Assembly (NCBI GenBank): GCA_038030265.1
Contig: CM075937.1
Span: forward strand, 26,702,198-26,766,197
Length of the DNA: 64,000 nt
Direction of reading: 5' to 3'
Source of the DNA: Corythucha ciliata
Taxonomy: Eukaryota; Arthropoda; Insecta; Hemiptera; Tingidae
Shown: positions 46,137 to 56,129 of the stretch, in pieces
Layout of the letters: every line of letters starts with the position of its first letter
Numbering within the stretch: the first letter of the stretch is position 1
Notes under the pieces: generated by a model
Database searches by the model: none
Seen by the model: only the letters and a program-made list of their open reading frames with translations
Told to the model about the DNA's origin: nothing
Program-made: the position numbers and the translations under genes

Positions 46137-46884
46137 TAAGTATTTGCGACCAAAACCACCCATTGAGCATAGGGTCACATATGCTTTCCTTCTGAGATAC
46201 GCGTGCAATTGTGTTCTTTCAGTGACTGGCTGCTCTTTCTCCGAAACTCTATTTTACGGCCTAACCGCTGAGCTTGGAACATAACGGTTGACGTTTTTGA
46301 AAAGTTCTCGACATTTCACTTCAGAAAACAGTGTTCTACATAGTTTGAATCGTACCTAAGTATTTTTTATGATTTCTCACAAATGACGAAAGTTACTTTT
46401 TTGAAATTAAACGTATAATTCAGCGACGATTTCTGTCAAATTTACAATGCTTCCAATCCGGTCCCAATATCACAAAAACATGTCGGTTTTTTGAGCTTTC
46501 CAATGATCTCCTCAAAATTGATGTTGGTCCAATTTTCAGAGATATCAAACATATAATCCGAAAAAAACAAGGTGTTAACGTGCGAAATCGTCGCTGAATT
46601 ATAGGAAAAATTTCAAGAAGGTTACTTTCGTCATTTGTGGAATGTCATAAAAAATACTGAGGTACGTTTACAGCGATGCAGAACACTATTTCCAGAAGTG
46701 ATATTTTGTGCTTTTTCCAAAAACGTCAACAGTTTTTTTCAAAGCCCAGCGGTTGGGCCGTGAAATCAAGTTTTTGGAGAAAAAGTAGGCACTCGCTGAA
46801 AAAACACAATTGTATTTGACACTCAGAAGGAAAGCATTTGCGACCCTATGTTCATAGCATAATTTTGGTCGCAAATACTTAGTA
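46137..46884. mobile_element. Long-palindrome MITE (family FB1), copy 1
   Basis: Arms 46137-46440 and 46585-46884 pair (ctaagtatttgcgaccaaaa; acgaaagttacttttttgaa). Just outside right is gaatcaccctgtatg, a mariner-like terminus. A half-length relative lies at 51490-51930. Confidence 0.8.
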
Positions 46885-47029
46885 CTACAACATACTTCAG
46901 TATAATTATGCATCACCTACTGAATCACCCTGTATGTGCAAGATAAAAAATAAAAACCAAGGTAAAATTATAATTCGACTGGACTATTATGGATATTGGA
47001 TATTACTCCTATGAACCACTAACTAATTT

Positions 47030-47235
47030 CGAATCAGGCAATTCAAAGGATGTGTCCGTCCACAGATTTTTGATTTAATTATGCGAGACCGCGGTTTCGA
47101 TTTACATCATCATCGGTCGCTCAGTCGTCGTCAGCACCTAACAGTGTTCGGTTATTATGCGGTTATAATTATGCGGTCTCGCATAATTAAATAAAAAATC
47201 TGTGGACGGACACATCCTTTGAATTGCCTGATTCG
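47030..47235. mobile_element. Hairpin MITE with ~60-bp arms
   Basis: Arms 47030-47090 and 47172-47235 are almost perfect reverse complements (gaatcaggcaattcaaagga; tccgtccacagattttt). Confidence 0.85.
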
Positions 47236-48842
47236 ATACTCAAGTCCACTACATCGTTCTTTCCTTTTACTAACTAATTTCATGATATTTATGGATTTCT
47301 TTTTTTTAAAAATGGCATGATGAGAGCGTGAAACTATCTTCCGACAGGCCTGGAAGCCGGGGAAAAACGACTCAAGTCACATACCACTACCACCTTATGC
47401 ACGCGACGTTAGCGAAGGATATTTGACATTAATACTAAATTATTCAAATATTTACGTCATTTATTGATCACACTTTAACATTTCAAGTAAAAATGATTAG
47501 ACAATTCCACTTATTAGCTAAAGGGAGCATAATTCGATTAAGAGGCTATTATGAAACTTAATGAAATCGTATTGCAAAAAGGTTATTTTTGGAGTTATCC
47601 TCTTTTTCGCGGGCTGTAGTGAAGTATTATGATAGGGAGGCTTTGGCACCACAAAGCAGAGTATTGGTAGGGCGTGGGGAGTAGTGGTGGGGCTCGGAGA
47701 TTTGTATGTATGTTGTAAGCGAACTGAACATTGACTGCCATTGTCACTTTGTCAGGTCACTCCTCCTGCAGCCTTCAAACAGTTCAAACTACTCCCACCT
47801 CTCTTGTTATCCATGCGCCGCGTGGCTCAGCCGATTCTCTCATTTTTATTCACACCCTCTTCGTTCAGCCTTCGACTAGGTAGGCGAATGCCAACTTCGC
47901 GCTGAATTGTTTCATCTTAGTAGTTGATTTATTCTATTTTTTTTAAATGTTTTTTTGGATGGCGCTAAGTTAACTAGCATATTGTACGTGAGCATTTTGG
48001 GCGCTCCGCAGCTTTTTATTATACCCGTTCCGTAAGCTTTTGTTGATTCCGTAAGGTACCCCTCGGGGAGAAGTACTAGTACTTTTCAGTTACTCGGGTT
48101 ATTTCTTCCAATTGCATGTGGAAGGTAACTAGCATATTGTACAAGTGCATTTTAGGAGCTCTGCAGCTTTTTATTATACCCGTTCCGTAAGCTCTTGTTC
48201 ATTCCGTAAGGTACCCTGCGGGGAGAAGTACTAGTACTTTTCGGTTATTCGGGTTATTTCTTCTAACTACTTGTGAAAGGTTACAATTATATTGTTCATG
48301 AGCATTTTGGGCGCTCTGCACCTTTTTATTATTCCCGTTCCGTAAGCTTTTGTTCATTCCGTAAGGTACCCTTCAGTGAGAAGTACTAGTACTTTTCGGT
48401 TATTCGGGTTATTTCTTCTAATTACTTGTGAAGGGTTTCTATTATATTGTACATGAGCATTTTGGGCGCTCTGCACCTTTTTATTATACCCGTTCCGTAA
48501 GCTTTTGTTCATTCCGTAAGGTACCCTTCGGGGAGAAGTACTAGTACTTTTCGGTTATTCGGGTTATTTCTTCGAATTACTTGTGAAGGGTTACTAGTAT
48601 ATCGTACATAAGCATTTTGGGCGCTCTGCACCTTTTTATTATACCCGTTCAGTAAGCTTTTGTTCATTCCGTAAATTAGTACACCCCCCCGAAAACTACT
48701 ATTTATGCCGATAATGTATGCTCGAAAGTCGTTTGACTAGGGTGGTTCATACGCCCTAAACCTTGTCTGAAGATGGTCTAGCCGACTGAAACCATGGCCA
48801 CAAATTACGTGGAGAGATTACCCTTTTTCACCAAAAAGGTAA

Positions 48843-49265
48843 GGGCGGGGTTTCAGGCGGGTTTCCCTCGACCCCTTCCCTGCCAACCATCGCCTAAATC
48901 CTCACATATATGTTGATGTATTGGCAAATATATCACAGATATTTTGGATCAATTTCTGCACCAATCTTCGATTTCAAAGTCTCTTTTAATCTTCAGGAAG
49001 TTCTGCAGTGACTTTAGATCTTGCTTTTTTCCCTAATTCCATCCCTGAAGTAACCCTAAAACACATTCGAACGCTAAAGTGTTTTTGGGTTACTTTAGGG
49101 ATAAAATTTGAAAAAGTAAGAACTAACGTCACTGTAGAACTTCCTGAGGATTAAAATGCGGCTTTGAAGTCAGAGATTGCTGCAGAAATGGAGCCAAAAT
49201 TTAGTGGCGAAGTTTTGGCGAGGGTGACTGGGAAGGGGTCGAGGAAACCCGACTGAAACCCCGCC
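48843..49265. mobile_element. TTAA-type palindromic MITE (family PB-M), copy 1
   Basis: It starts gggcggggtttcaggcgggt and ends with its reverse complement. The flanks are GTAA (48839-48842) and TTAA (49266-49269). It is palindromic along its whole length and homologous to 59668-60058. Confidence 0.8.
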
Positions 49266-49598
49266 TTAAGTCGTCTAAACTCCACTACCTCGCCTAGCAT
49301 CAATACAATGGGACAAAGAGACATTCCAAGAGAAAGGAAGGGCTTAAATCAAGAGAGAAACTTTGTAAAGGCCACTCATAAAAGTGCTGGCGTGGAATAC
49401 CTGGCTAGAGCGTAGGTCTGTTCCAACTACATTACATAGGACAACCCCCCTCATAGGACGAATCCTGCGTTGACTCGTGACGTATTAACTACTAATTTCG
49501 GGTACAAAACTTTGGGAGAACTTCACTGGAAGACTGGTCGAGACAAATTCCAAGAAAAAAAAATCTGGTAAGACGAAATACCAACAACAAATGCATCT

Positions 49599-49713
49599 AT
49601 ACCCTGTTCAAGATAAGAATAACCCCGATCCGTATGGTTTTTAATGTTTTATTAACGTAAAAGGCGAAAACAAACAGATTGATCTAAGGTATTCTTATCT
49701 TGAACAGGGTACA
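49599..49713. mobile_element. Mini-MITE with 21-bp TIR
   Basis: TACCCTGTTCAAGATAAGAA at the left and its complement ending CTTGAACAGGGTA at the right, with TA at both flanks. The interior is about 70 bases. Confidence 0.75.
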
Positions 49714-49716
49714 TTA

Positions 49717-49875
49717 GGGGTATTCATGCTCGGAAGTTTAACATATGTTATCGACGTAAACTCTGTTATTTCGTATTTTTTGTGTTCAGTTTCTCCGTTT
49801 CTATGGCCTTACCCATCTGTTCGGAATTTAGCAAATAACAAATACAAGGTTTAACATTTTTCATGAATACCCCTA
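49717..49875. mobile_element. Small MITE with ggggtattcatg termini
   Basis: The ends taggggtattcatg and catgaataccccta are exact reverse complements about 160 bases apart. It directly abuts the previous mini-MITE. Confidence 0.65.
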
Positions 49876-49893
49876 TTATATTATATGCATTTA

Positions 49894-50339
49894 GGTCCGT
49901 ATGCCAAGTCGTTCATCGAATTTTCCTCAACCTCAAAGCTCCCTCCCAAACTGCAAAAATTATAAAATAACATGTGATTCTACAGTTTGCGAGGAAGGTC
50001 TAAAGAGAACTCCCCGTGGGATTCTCGTAGTTCACCAGAAAGCCGTAGCTCGTACGGAGGTGTAGTGTTCCGCTTCTTTTTTTAAAAACCGAGGATTAGA
50101 GTTCTCGTATATTTTTTTTATTTTTATGAAGTCCAACCCGAAATCTTTTGAAGAAAATAAACTTATTTTATTATTTTTATTCCCTAAACAAAACCTAAAC
50201 GTTTTAACGCCTAAACTAAAAATTTCACAGCACAACTAACGGCTTTTTGGTGTACTACGAGAATCCCACGGGGAGTTTTCTTTAGACCCTAGTGGAAGGT
50301 TGGAGTCGAGGAAATTCCGAGGAACGACTCATAGGGGCC
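49894..50339 (-). mobile_element. Harbinger-type MITE (family H5), interrupted, TSD TTA
   Basis: TTA at 49891-49893 and 50340-50342 flanks ends ggtccgtatgccaagtcg and cgactcatagggGCC. The sequence is the reverse complement of the 148-bp element at 55012-55159, split by the insertion at about 49999-50289. Confidence 0.8.
49999..50289. mobile_element. Nested palindromic insertion
   Basis: Arms of about 40 bases: ggtctaaagagaactccccg, then tgggattctcgtagt, mirrored at 50245-50288. The host motif ggaagg appears on both sides (49993-49998, and near 50294). No ORF. Confidence 0.7.
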
Positions 50340-50449
50340 TTATTGTAAAAACACCTGTAATATGCATTTATATGACAGATTTCGGAATTTGTTCAAAATC
50401 CTTTTCTTGGCTGTTGCTTCGACTATATGACAGATAAATATAAATTGAC

Positions 50450-51145
50450 CCCCCCCCCCCAACCTGCCATGGATTTTTCTGGGATTCTAGGTTTTCTCCT
50501 TGTTGTCGAATGCAAAAACTGGCCCTCCGCATAACTGCATTGGATGCACGTTGCACCTCCAGTCGTCGCCTATGGATTTCCTCGCACGATTCTCGAATAC
50601 GTACGATTCTCAAGCTCCATTCTGGTCGCAACTGGCTGTTGGTAGACCAGTTTTAGATGACCTAATAAATAGAAATCCAAGGGTGGTTTTTTGTCAGGAC
50701 AATCCACTACTCGCCGATGTAAATCAGGGTAACTTAACGGTAATGTTGAAGCTAAAATATCCGCTAGTAGATTTGGCTTCATGGACCAGTAAGGTGCTCA
50801 CAGAGAAATCCTGTCCTGACCCCTAACCACCCATGGATTTTTATTTACTAGGTCATCCAACAAGGTTATTGGTAGCTGGTCTACCAACAACCAGTTGCGA
50901 CCAGGGGCCGTGTTACGAACGAAAATGCCGAAAGATGCGGTTGCTAGGACGGGATAGTGTTATTTCTTATTCAGCGTCCTTGGATCCCGCTAGCGGTATT
51001 TTTTCCCGAGAGGCCCCAGAGAGCAGCTCTTGCGAGGAAATCCAGAGGCGACGACTGGAGGTGCAACGTGCATCCAATGCAGATGTGCGGAGGGCCGATT
51101 TTTGCATTCGCGGGTTGTGGGTCAGGGTGACCACTGGTCCATGAA
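50450..51145. mobile_element. Foldback element with ~300-bp arms
   Basis: The left arm (about 50450-50705) pairs with the right (about 50815-51145): gcattggatgcacgttgcac against gtgcaacgtgcatccaatgc, and ttggtagaccag against ctggtctaccaa. ORFs on both strands are by-products. Confidence 0.75.
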
Positions 51146-51489
51146 GCCCAATCCCCTCTAACGATATTTTAAGCTTCACCACCACCCAATTTAAACTCAC
51201 CAACGTACATATTAGCGATAGATTTAGCTGACCGCTTGAATCCGTATGTCTCATCCGTTGGAAACGATGATGTCACCTGTTGATGATGTCAGAATAGTCA
51301 CTTGTCGAAAAAAAAACAGAGGATCACCAAAAAGACACGAAATTGACGATATCTCGAAAACCAAGAGGAATTCCAAAAAACCTCAAATAGTAATTTCGAT
51401 CAAAAATATACATATACTGAAGTATGTAGATGCATATGCTGAAGTATGTTGTAGTAGATGCATATGCTGAAGTAAGTTGTAGTATAACG

Positions 51490-51930
51490 TATTTGCGACC
51501 AAAATCACCCTGGTCGCAAATGCTTTCCCTTCTGAGATACACGTACAATTGTGTTTTTTCAGCGACTGCCTACTTTATCTCCAAAGACTCGATTTCACGG
51601 CCGAACCGCTGGGCTTGGAAAAAAAACTGTTGACGTTTTTGATAAGAGCACAAAATTTCACTTCAGAAAACAGTGCTCTGCACCGCTGTAAACGTTCCTC
51701 AGTATTTTTTATGATTTTTCAAAAATGACGAAAGTTACTTTTTTGAAATTTCTCCTATAATTCAGCGACTGTTTTCTGCCAAATTTAAAATGCTTCCAGT
51801 ATGGTGCCAATATCAGAAAAACATGACCGTTTTGTGAGCTTTCCAATGACCTCCTCAAAATTGAAGTTGGTCCAATTTTGAGAAAGAAATCACACAGAAA
51901 ATCCGAAAAAACAATGTGTGAAAGAGCAAA
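51490..51930 (+). mobile_element. FB1 family, half copy
   Basis: It matches the left arm and centre of 46137-46884 (acgaaagttacttttttgaa; gagctttccaatgac). The right arm is missing. Confidence 0.8.
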
Positions 51931-52280
51931 ATCACCAAGTTTGTCCTGTCTGTTTTTCCTTGAAAAGTCGCGAACGCGACGTTTGGCGATATCGTACCGA
52001 CCTAATTGTGCTGGTAGGGGAAGCAAGTGAAGAAAGTAAAAGGATCCAAACATAACTGTCTGAATGGTGTGCAACCAATAATTCAAGTCGAAAAGTCTCA
52101 TTTTGACACCGAAAAATCACGAGTATAACCAGGAACCATTAGAGTAAGCGTAGAGCAGTAAACGCAGCACCAAGCGTAGACGCTCAGTGGCGGACCTTGA
52201 CCATTCGGGGCCCGGGGCGGAAATCTCCATGGAGCCCCTTAATCATTGATCTTTACCAACATATAAAAATTGCGTGTATA

Positions 52281-54751
52281 TACAGGGTGTTTCGCAACCA
52301 GTCGTGAATACTGAAAGAGGTGATACAACAGGTGATTTAGAGTCGATATTGTTCTTTTCGACTTTTTCGAAAACCCATTCGTTCCCGAGATATCGATTAA
52401 AATCGATATTTTTGGACATTCGTTACTTTTCCTCATTTAAGAGGGCGTAGTGCCGATACAAAAGCAAAAAAACAAAAACTAATCAGGTCGTTGGAAAGAG
52501 CGCAAAATTTCCTTCAAATGTGTGTGCTAAAATAGGAAAAATACCCCCTCCAACGATAATAAAATTAGCCCAGAACTTAACGAAAATCCTTTTCTATTTT
52601 TTTCCGTTACTATTCAAAGCGTGTTAACTTTCTTAACTCAAGTGGCACGGAAGATTCAGATGCGCGGAAAAACTTCTGCATTCAGCTAGCTTTCGAATGG
52701 TATGCCACTATAACAAGCTGTGATTTGTCTATCGCTAGGAATGCCACTGAAAATCCAAAAACTGCTTTGAATAGGTTAACGCGCTTCTTCAGTTTCTAAC
52801 CAGCCGCCGTTCTAAAGCAGTCGCAATTCGCAATAATTAAATTGATTGTTTTACTATAACTCGACCAGATTCTAATGAAACTTTTTAACAAAATTTCCAG
52901 ATGTACCTACTTGCACCATCATGTATTTTCGTGAAGAAGATTGATTACGTAATTGTTAAAAACAAAACGTTCCCAAAAGTGAAAGAACTTTCAATTGAGG
53001 TGCTCAAAATGACTGCCGTTGTTTTGGATGCACTTTCTAGCCCTATTTCGGACTTCAGTAGTGGTCACGCCGAGTCTCCACTCCTGCCGGAGGATTCCTG
53101 CTGCGGTTTCAGTTCTGCGCATAAGATCTTCTCTTGTTTGTACCTCTTCGAAATACACAATCTCCTTCAACCGTCCCCACACGAAAAAGTCTAGAGGAGT
53201 GAGATCGGGAGAACGCGGTGGCCAATTTATAGACCCTCCTCGGCCAATCCATTTGTTGGGAAACGAATCGTTCAGGAAGTTTCTTACATCTCGGCTGAAG
53301 TGAGCGGGACACCCGTCGTGTTGAAAAGTCATGTCTCTCCTGATCTCCAATGGCAAATCTTCGAGAAGACCGGGAAGCTCCTCTCGAAGAAAGCGCAGAT
53401 AGCTGCTTCCGTTCAGCGTGTCAGGCAGCACAAAGGGCCCAATAAAGTGCTCACTGATTGCTCCTGCCCACAAATTTATGCTGAATTTACTTTGAAACGA
53501 AGTCGGTCGTTTAACCCAAGGATTTTCCCCTTTTTTGCTCCAAAAGTGGATGTTGTGGAAGTTGACTATTCCTTCTCTGGAAAACCTGGATTCGTCGGTC
53601 CAAAGGATGGACTTCAGGAAATTAGGGTCCTGAGAATCCTTATCCAGGATACGTTGAGAAAATTGTACCCTCCTAATTTCGTCGCCAGGTTCCAGACCCT
53701 GTACCGGGGTGAAATGAAAGGGATGCATATTCTCCCCTTTCAGAGTCGACCAAACTCTCTTAGCAGTCACCTGATAGTCTCGACCAACTTGCCGAATACT
53801 TGCACGAGGATTTTCCTCAATCGCTTGTAATACCGCTTCCTCCCGGTGAGGTCGAATTCTCCTGTTCCTTTCAACGCGGCGACGAGAGCAAGTTCCAGTC
53901 TCCCTGAAGCGACGGAACGAATTACTAAAAACGTCAGCTTGAGGAACTCGACGTGTTGGAAATCTCTCCTCATACAAACGCTGTGCGAGCGAGTTATTCC
54001 CATCAGCAAGCCCATACACATAAACAATGTCCGCGTACTCTTCGTTTGAAAAAGACGTCATGACGTTAGCTGGATCAACGAACGAAAGACAAAATGTGAC
54101 GATCTGTGTGTTCTTAACACGATGAAATGATATTATTAGATAACTAAAATCTCTCGAAAGAACAATTGCACGTTACAGATGATTATTCTGGGAAATTTAT
54201 GCTTCCTGCACTCACTGTAGTCAGACAGCTACTTCAGAACTTAAGCACTGCGTCAATAGATTTCAATCCGTTTTCGGATTTTCAGTGGCATTCCCAGCGA
54301 TGGACAAATCATAGCTTGTTATTGTGGCATACCATTCGAAAGCTAGCTGAATGCAGAAGTTTTTCCGCGCATCTGAATCTTCCGTGCCACTTGAGTTAAG
54401 AAAGTTAACACGCTTTGAACAGTAACGGAAAAAAATAGAAAAGGATTTTCGTTAAGTTCTGGGCTAATTTTATTATCGTTGGAGGGGGTATTTTTCCTAT
54501 TTTAGCACACAAATTTGAAGGAAATTTTGCGCTCTTTCCAACGACCTGATTAGTTTTTGTTTTTTTGCTTTTGTATCGGCACTACGCCCTCTTAAATGAG
54601 GAAAAGTAACGAATGTCCAAAAATATCGATTTTAATCGATATCTCGGGAACGAATGGGTTTTCGAAAAAGTCGAAAAGAACAATATCGACTCTAAATCAC
54701 CTGTTGTATCACCTCTTTCAGTATTCACGACTGGTTGCGAAACACCCTGTA
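52281..54751 (-). mobile_element. Tc1/mariner element with ~480-bp TIRs, apparently intact
   Basis: TACAGGGTGTTTCGCAACCA and its complement are the ends, with TA on both flanks. Inverted repeats run from 52281 to about 52769 and from about 54261 to 54751, with only a handful of differences visible by eye. The single gene between them is uninterrupted. Both features point to a recent, possibly active copy. Confidence 0.93.
52991..54061 (-). CDS. Tc1/mariner-superfamily transposase (356 aa)
   Basis: It catalyses cut-and-paste transposition of the surrounding element in the nucleus. Residues 5-60 match the DUF4817 helix-turn-helix (EEYADIVYVYG, then ERFPTRRVP and FRRFRETG), and a second HTH follows near 75-110 (ASIRQVGRDYQVTAKRVW). 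The DDE-type catalytic core has D156 (ILWTDESRF), D249 (MTFQHDGCPAH) and D286 (WPPRSPDLTPLDFFVWG). The spacing is 36 residues between the second and third D, unlike the DD34D of classical mariner. Length and motifs look complete with no stop or shift. The ATG at 54059-54061 is just inside the TIR-proximal region, and the TGA side is at 52991. It is the only intact transposase in the window. Confidence 0.95.
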   Translation of the reverse strand: MTSFSNEEYADIVYVYGLADGNNSLAQRLYEERFPTRRVPQADVFSNSFRRFRETGTCSRRRVERNRRIRPHREEAVLQAIEENPRASIRQVGRDYQVTAKRVWSTLKGENMHPFHFTPVQGLEPGDEIRRVQFSQRILDKDSQDPNFLKSILWTDESRFSREGIVNFHNIHFWSKKGENPWVKRPTSFQSKFSINLWAGAISEHFIGPFVLPDTLNGSSYLRFLREELPGLLEDLPLEIRRDMTFQHDGCPAHFSRDVRNFLNDSFPNKWIGRGGSINWPPRSPDLTPLDFFVWGRLKEIVYFEEVQTREDLMRRTETAAGILRQEWRLGVTTTEVRNRARKCIQNNGSHFEHLN

Positions 54752-55011
54752 TATATGTGTGTGTGTGTGCGTGTCGTTTGACAAGTTGAGACTGTTTGCG
54801 GGAATACTCAGTCAGGAAATTTCCGGATCTACGATGGAATGTCTATACCGAAATCATGAAATGGAGCCAACAAAATCCCAAAGAAATAACATTATGTAAG
54901 ATGTATTTAAGGGTATGCCTGAGACTATTTAAAAACGAATAAAAATGCTAATGTAAACTAACAAAGTTTTAATTTACAGTTGTGAGTTAAAACTTAGCTT
55001 TGCGAGATTTA

Positions 55012-55159
55012 GGCCCGTATGCTAAGTCGTTCCTCGAAATTTCCTCGACTCCAACCTTCCTCGCAAACTGTAGAATCACATGTTATTTTATAAATTTTCC
55101 AGTTTGGGAGGGAGCTTTGAGGTTGAGGACAATTCGAGGAACGTCTTGGCATACGGGCC
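55012..55159 (+). mobile_element. Harbinger-type MITE (family H5), TSD TTA
   Basis: TTA at 55009-55011 and 55160-55162. The ends are ggcccgtatgctaagtcg and the complement ending cttggcatacgggcc. It is the intact 148-bp version of the element at 49894-50339. Confidence 0.9.
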
Positions 55160-55173
55160 TTAGCTTCGGAAAA

Positions 55174-55894
55174 TTATTTTTGTGCATCATCAAAAAAATT
55201 TTTTTCCCCTACTTCATTTTCTATTGATAGCATTGCCAAGCCATTGAGTCTTGCTTGGCTCATCGTTGAGCGAAGATAGCTTTTAATTAACTTTAACTTC
55301 AAAAAGCTTCTCTCACAAGAAGCAACTGAAACGCACACAGTCAATAACATTTTTAGGGCTAAATACAAGTTGGGGATTGACTTTTGGAAGTCAGTTTGAA
55401 TGATGAACTGCAGCATCTTAACCGAAGTCCACGATTTAGCTTCGTTGATTTGAAGGCTGCCTTGAAGTGCCGCCTTAGGCGTGGAATTTCACTAAGCATT
55501 TCGTTCGCTTCAATCTCGTCAAATGTTTCGGTGAGGTTTGAAATAAGTCTTGGAAGTTCTCCGAGGTCCGTTTCGATGAGGTACAAGGATTGTACGGACG
55601 CAAATTTGTTTAGTATATTCTGAACGGATTCTATCCTTACATTGAGGTCTTGGTACAAACGGTCGTCGAAAGAAACATAACCCTTCTCAATTCTTGGTCC
55701 ATTGACAATCCTTCATCTCTCGCCTCTTCTCCAGGCATCATTTTCTTAAGTCGTCTGCGCCCTAATTTTTCAGTCGGGATCCCCATTTCCTGGCACGTTG
55801 TAGAGGAAACTTTCAAGGCGTTTTCAACCAGTTCGTTTCGACTGTCTTGAAAGAAAAGTTTTAAACTGACCAACTTCTGTAAAACTTTGTCCAA
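55174..55894 (-). pseudogene. hAT transposase C-terminal region
   Basis: The minus strand across three frames (55637-55894, 55359-55658, 55174-55416) ends in LYLALKMLLTVCVSVASCER, then SFLKLKLIKSYLRSTMSQAR. This is the hAT dimerisation domain of ZMYM1-like transposases. Frame changes near 55640 and 55400 break it. The RNase-H-like catalytic core, TTF/BED finger and start are missing. The ORF at 34585-36183 carries the complementary N-terminal part of the same broad family, but whether it is the same subfamily cannot be said. Confidence 0.88.
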
Positions 55895-56129
55895 ACTTAT
55901 TCCCTCGGTCTGCAGATACAGTTGAGTGAGGGTAGCCTAAGCATTTATGTTGGGAATAAGCACCTTCATGACTATGAAGTAATACTTTTCACGCAACAGA
56001 CCACCCGATAGCAAACTAAGTTTTCACTTTTCTACATTCAAGAACGTTTTACCTAAAACCCCTTATTTTTCCATATTTTTGGGGGCCCGGGGGGGTCGGC
56101 CCCCCGGTCGGTACGCTAGTGTAGACGCT

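Larger units (their letters stand above)
45639..48679. mobile_element. Foldback-like element with tandem-repeat inverted arms
   Basis: The left arm (45639 to about 46100) has three direct copies of a ~155-bp unit, marked by aacaaaagcttacgg at about 45653, 45810 and 45963. The right arm (about 47970-48679) has five copies in the opposite orientation, marked near 48032, 48187, 48342, 48495 and 48651. Outer ends match (ctaatttac / gtaaattag). The middle holds two other MITEs and no transposase. This is the architecture of Foldback (FB/Galileo-like) elements. Confidence 0.8.
52185..56121 (-). mobile_element. hAT element with 8-bp TSD, carrying two nested elements
   Basis: TAGACGCT at 52177-52184 and 56122-56129 is a perfect 8-bp duplication. 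The termini CAGTGGCGGACC and (complement) CACTAGCGTACC agree at most positions, as in hAT elements. The minus strand carries the transposase C-terminus. A Tc1/mariner element (52281-54751) and a Harbinger MITE (55012-55159) sit inside. Confidence 0.88.

Noticed and set aside
46686..46916. 76-codon minus-strand ORF, with a similar plus-strand ORF at 51430-51633
   Set aside because: The similarity comes from the shared FB1 palindrome, not from a gene.
53300..53830. 176-codon plus-strand ORF
   Set aside because: It is the antisense of the mariner-type transposase, with no domain of its own.
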